Origin: Paracoccaceae bacterium
GTDB lineage: Bacteria > Pseudomonadota > Alphaproteobacteria > Rhodobacterales > Rhodobacteraceae
DNA length: 14,529 nucleotides
Assembly (NCBI GenBank): GCA_007131945.1
Contig: SLPP01000108.1
Location: forward strand, 1 to 14,529
Direction: 5' to 3'
Below, piece by piece: positions 14,306 to 14,529 of this stretch. The notes under the pieces were generated by a model. It made no database searches, was not told the origin of the DNA, and saw only the letters and a program-made list of their open reading frames with translations. Positions within the stretch are counted from its first letter, which is position 1. Each line of letters starts with the position of its first letter. Position numbers and translations under genes: made by a program.

Positions 14306-14386
14306 GTTAACCGCAATGAAACTTTCGGACGGGACCGGCGGAACCATCGGCTCGCGGGCAGCGCCAAAGGTTTCGTTGCGGTTAAT
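14306..14386. repeat. Long inverted repeat with 40-base loop, arms match repeat near 11057
   Basis: GTTAACCGCAATGAAACTTT (14306-14325) and AAAGGTTTCGTTGCGGTTAA (14366-14385) pair over 16 contiguous positions, with one G-T pair, then one bulged G and three more pairs. The loop is 14326-14365. The right arm is followed by a T5 run (14386-14390). The same arm sequence occurs at 11057-11077. It lies between two convergent genes. It may be a paired operator, a REP-like extragenic repeat or part of a termination region; the sequence does not decide. Confidence 0.7.
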
Positions 14387-14422
14387 TTTTCGGAATTGTC
14401 GTTTTGGATCAGAGCGTTGCAA

Positions 14423-14444
14423 GAGTGCTCGCATGCGAACACTC
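14423..14444 (-). terminator. Hairpin fitting a terminator of the minus-strand edge gene
   Basis: A 22-bp palindrome with perfect 10-bp centre TCGCATGCGA and outer arms GAGTG/CACTC, with one imperfect position between them. Read as minus-strand RNA that position is a U-G pair, so a full 9-bp stem with CAUG loop forms; read as plus-strand RNA it is a C-A mismatch. It starts five bases after the stop of the edge gene and is followed by CTTGC, a weak T-tail. The polarity supports termination from the right. Confidence 0.5.
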
Positions 14445-14449
14445 CCCGG

Positions 14450-14529
14450 TCAGGCATGGAAGCGGAAGGTCCAGCGCCGCCGCGCCTGCAGGTCGATCTC
14501 GGGCGGGATCTGCGACGGGGCGGCGAGCA
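14450..14529 (-). CDS. C-terminal fragment of an unidentified gene, cut by the right edge
   Basis: The last 25 codons and TGA stop of a minus-strand gene. The visible end reads APSQIPPEIDLQARRRW then TFRFHA. Nearly all codons end in G or C, as in the real genes of this window, and a hairpin with the right polarity follows the stop. I do not recognise the family from so short a piece. The plus strand is also open here from an ATG at 14433, but its first codons have ordinary third positions, so I prefer the minus reading. Confidence 0.55.
   Translation of the reverse strand, partial: LAAPSQIPPEIDLQARRRWTFRFHA

Noticed and set aside
1..14529. Mobile element, prophage, CRISPR or tRNA/rRNA content
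   Set aside because: No transposase, integrase, phage or Cas-like protein, no direct repeat array with spacers, and no cloverleaf or rRNA-like segment was found; coding composition is uniform across the window.

Overview
The window is very GC-rich chromosomal DNA, and nearly every codon in the real genes ends in G or C. Gene content and order point to an alphaproteobacterium, most likely a Rhodobacterales (Rhodobacter/Paracoccus-type) species. The indicators are an sseA next to a class-I aminotransferase, a ZapE-type AFG1 ATPase, a DUF2853 protein, and a hisB-hisH / DUF2147 / hisA / hisF-hisE cluster. That assignment is inference from gene families; there is no rRNA or other direct marker. 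I see no tRNA, rRNA, CRISPR array, insertion sequence, integrase or attachment site.

Left part (1-3724). A tight minus-strand operon reads sseA (3-mercaptopyruvate sulfurtransferase), then a GNAT acetyltransferase, then an aspartate/aromatic aminotransferase cut by the left edge. Divergent from it is zapE on the plus strand, followed by a perfect 13-bp hairpin that probably ends transcription.

Middle part (3944-7948), all minus strand. In order of transcription: a xi-class glutathione S-transferase (glutathionyl-hydroquinone reductase), a secreted lytic murein transglycosylase with a C-terminal peptidoglycan-binding domain, then an SbtA-type Na+/bicarbonate permease, its PII-like partner SbtB, and a DUF2853 protein. 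The sbtA-sbtB pair is the most notable system on this side: an inorganic-carbon uptake module outside cyanobacteria, with a short SbtB lacking the C-terminal cysteine loop and a DUF2853 gene close behind.

Right part (8125-14222), mostly plus strand. A small hypothetical gene and a DUF1330 gene precede the histidine biosynthesis block hisB, hisH, (glsA), hisA, (2-TM protein), hisF, hisE. The glutaminase gene glsA starts one base after the hisH stop, so a glutamine amidotransferase subunit and a free glutaminase are probably made from one transcript. Two envelope-protein genes (a secreted DUF2147 protein and a small lipoprotein) sit on the opposite strand in the gaps of the his block. HisH and HisF together form IGP synthase; HisE, HisA, HisF/HisH and HisB catalyse successive parts of the pathway. 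hisG, hisI, hisD and hisC are not in the window.

Right edge (14223-14529). A convergent intergenic region holds an intrinsic-terminator-like hairpin for hisE, a long inverted repeat whose arm recurs near 11057, and a hairpin whose polarity fits a minus-strand gene of which only the last 25 codons are visible. The repeated motif, TTTC(G/A)TTG(C/T)GGTTAA, is the best unexplained non-coding signal. I found no clearly new multi-gene system. The sbtAB-DUF2853 arrangement, the hisH-glsA coupling and the intergenic repeat are the leads I consider worth following.
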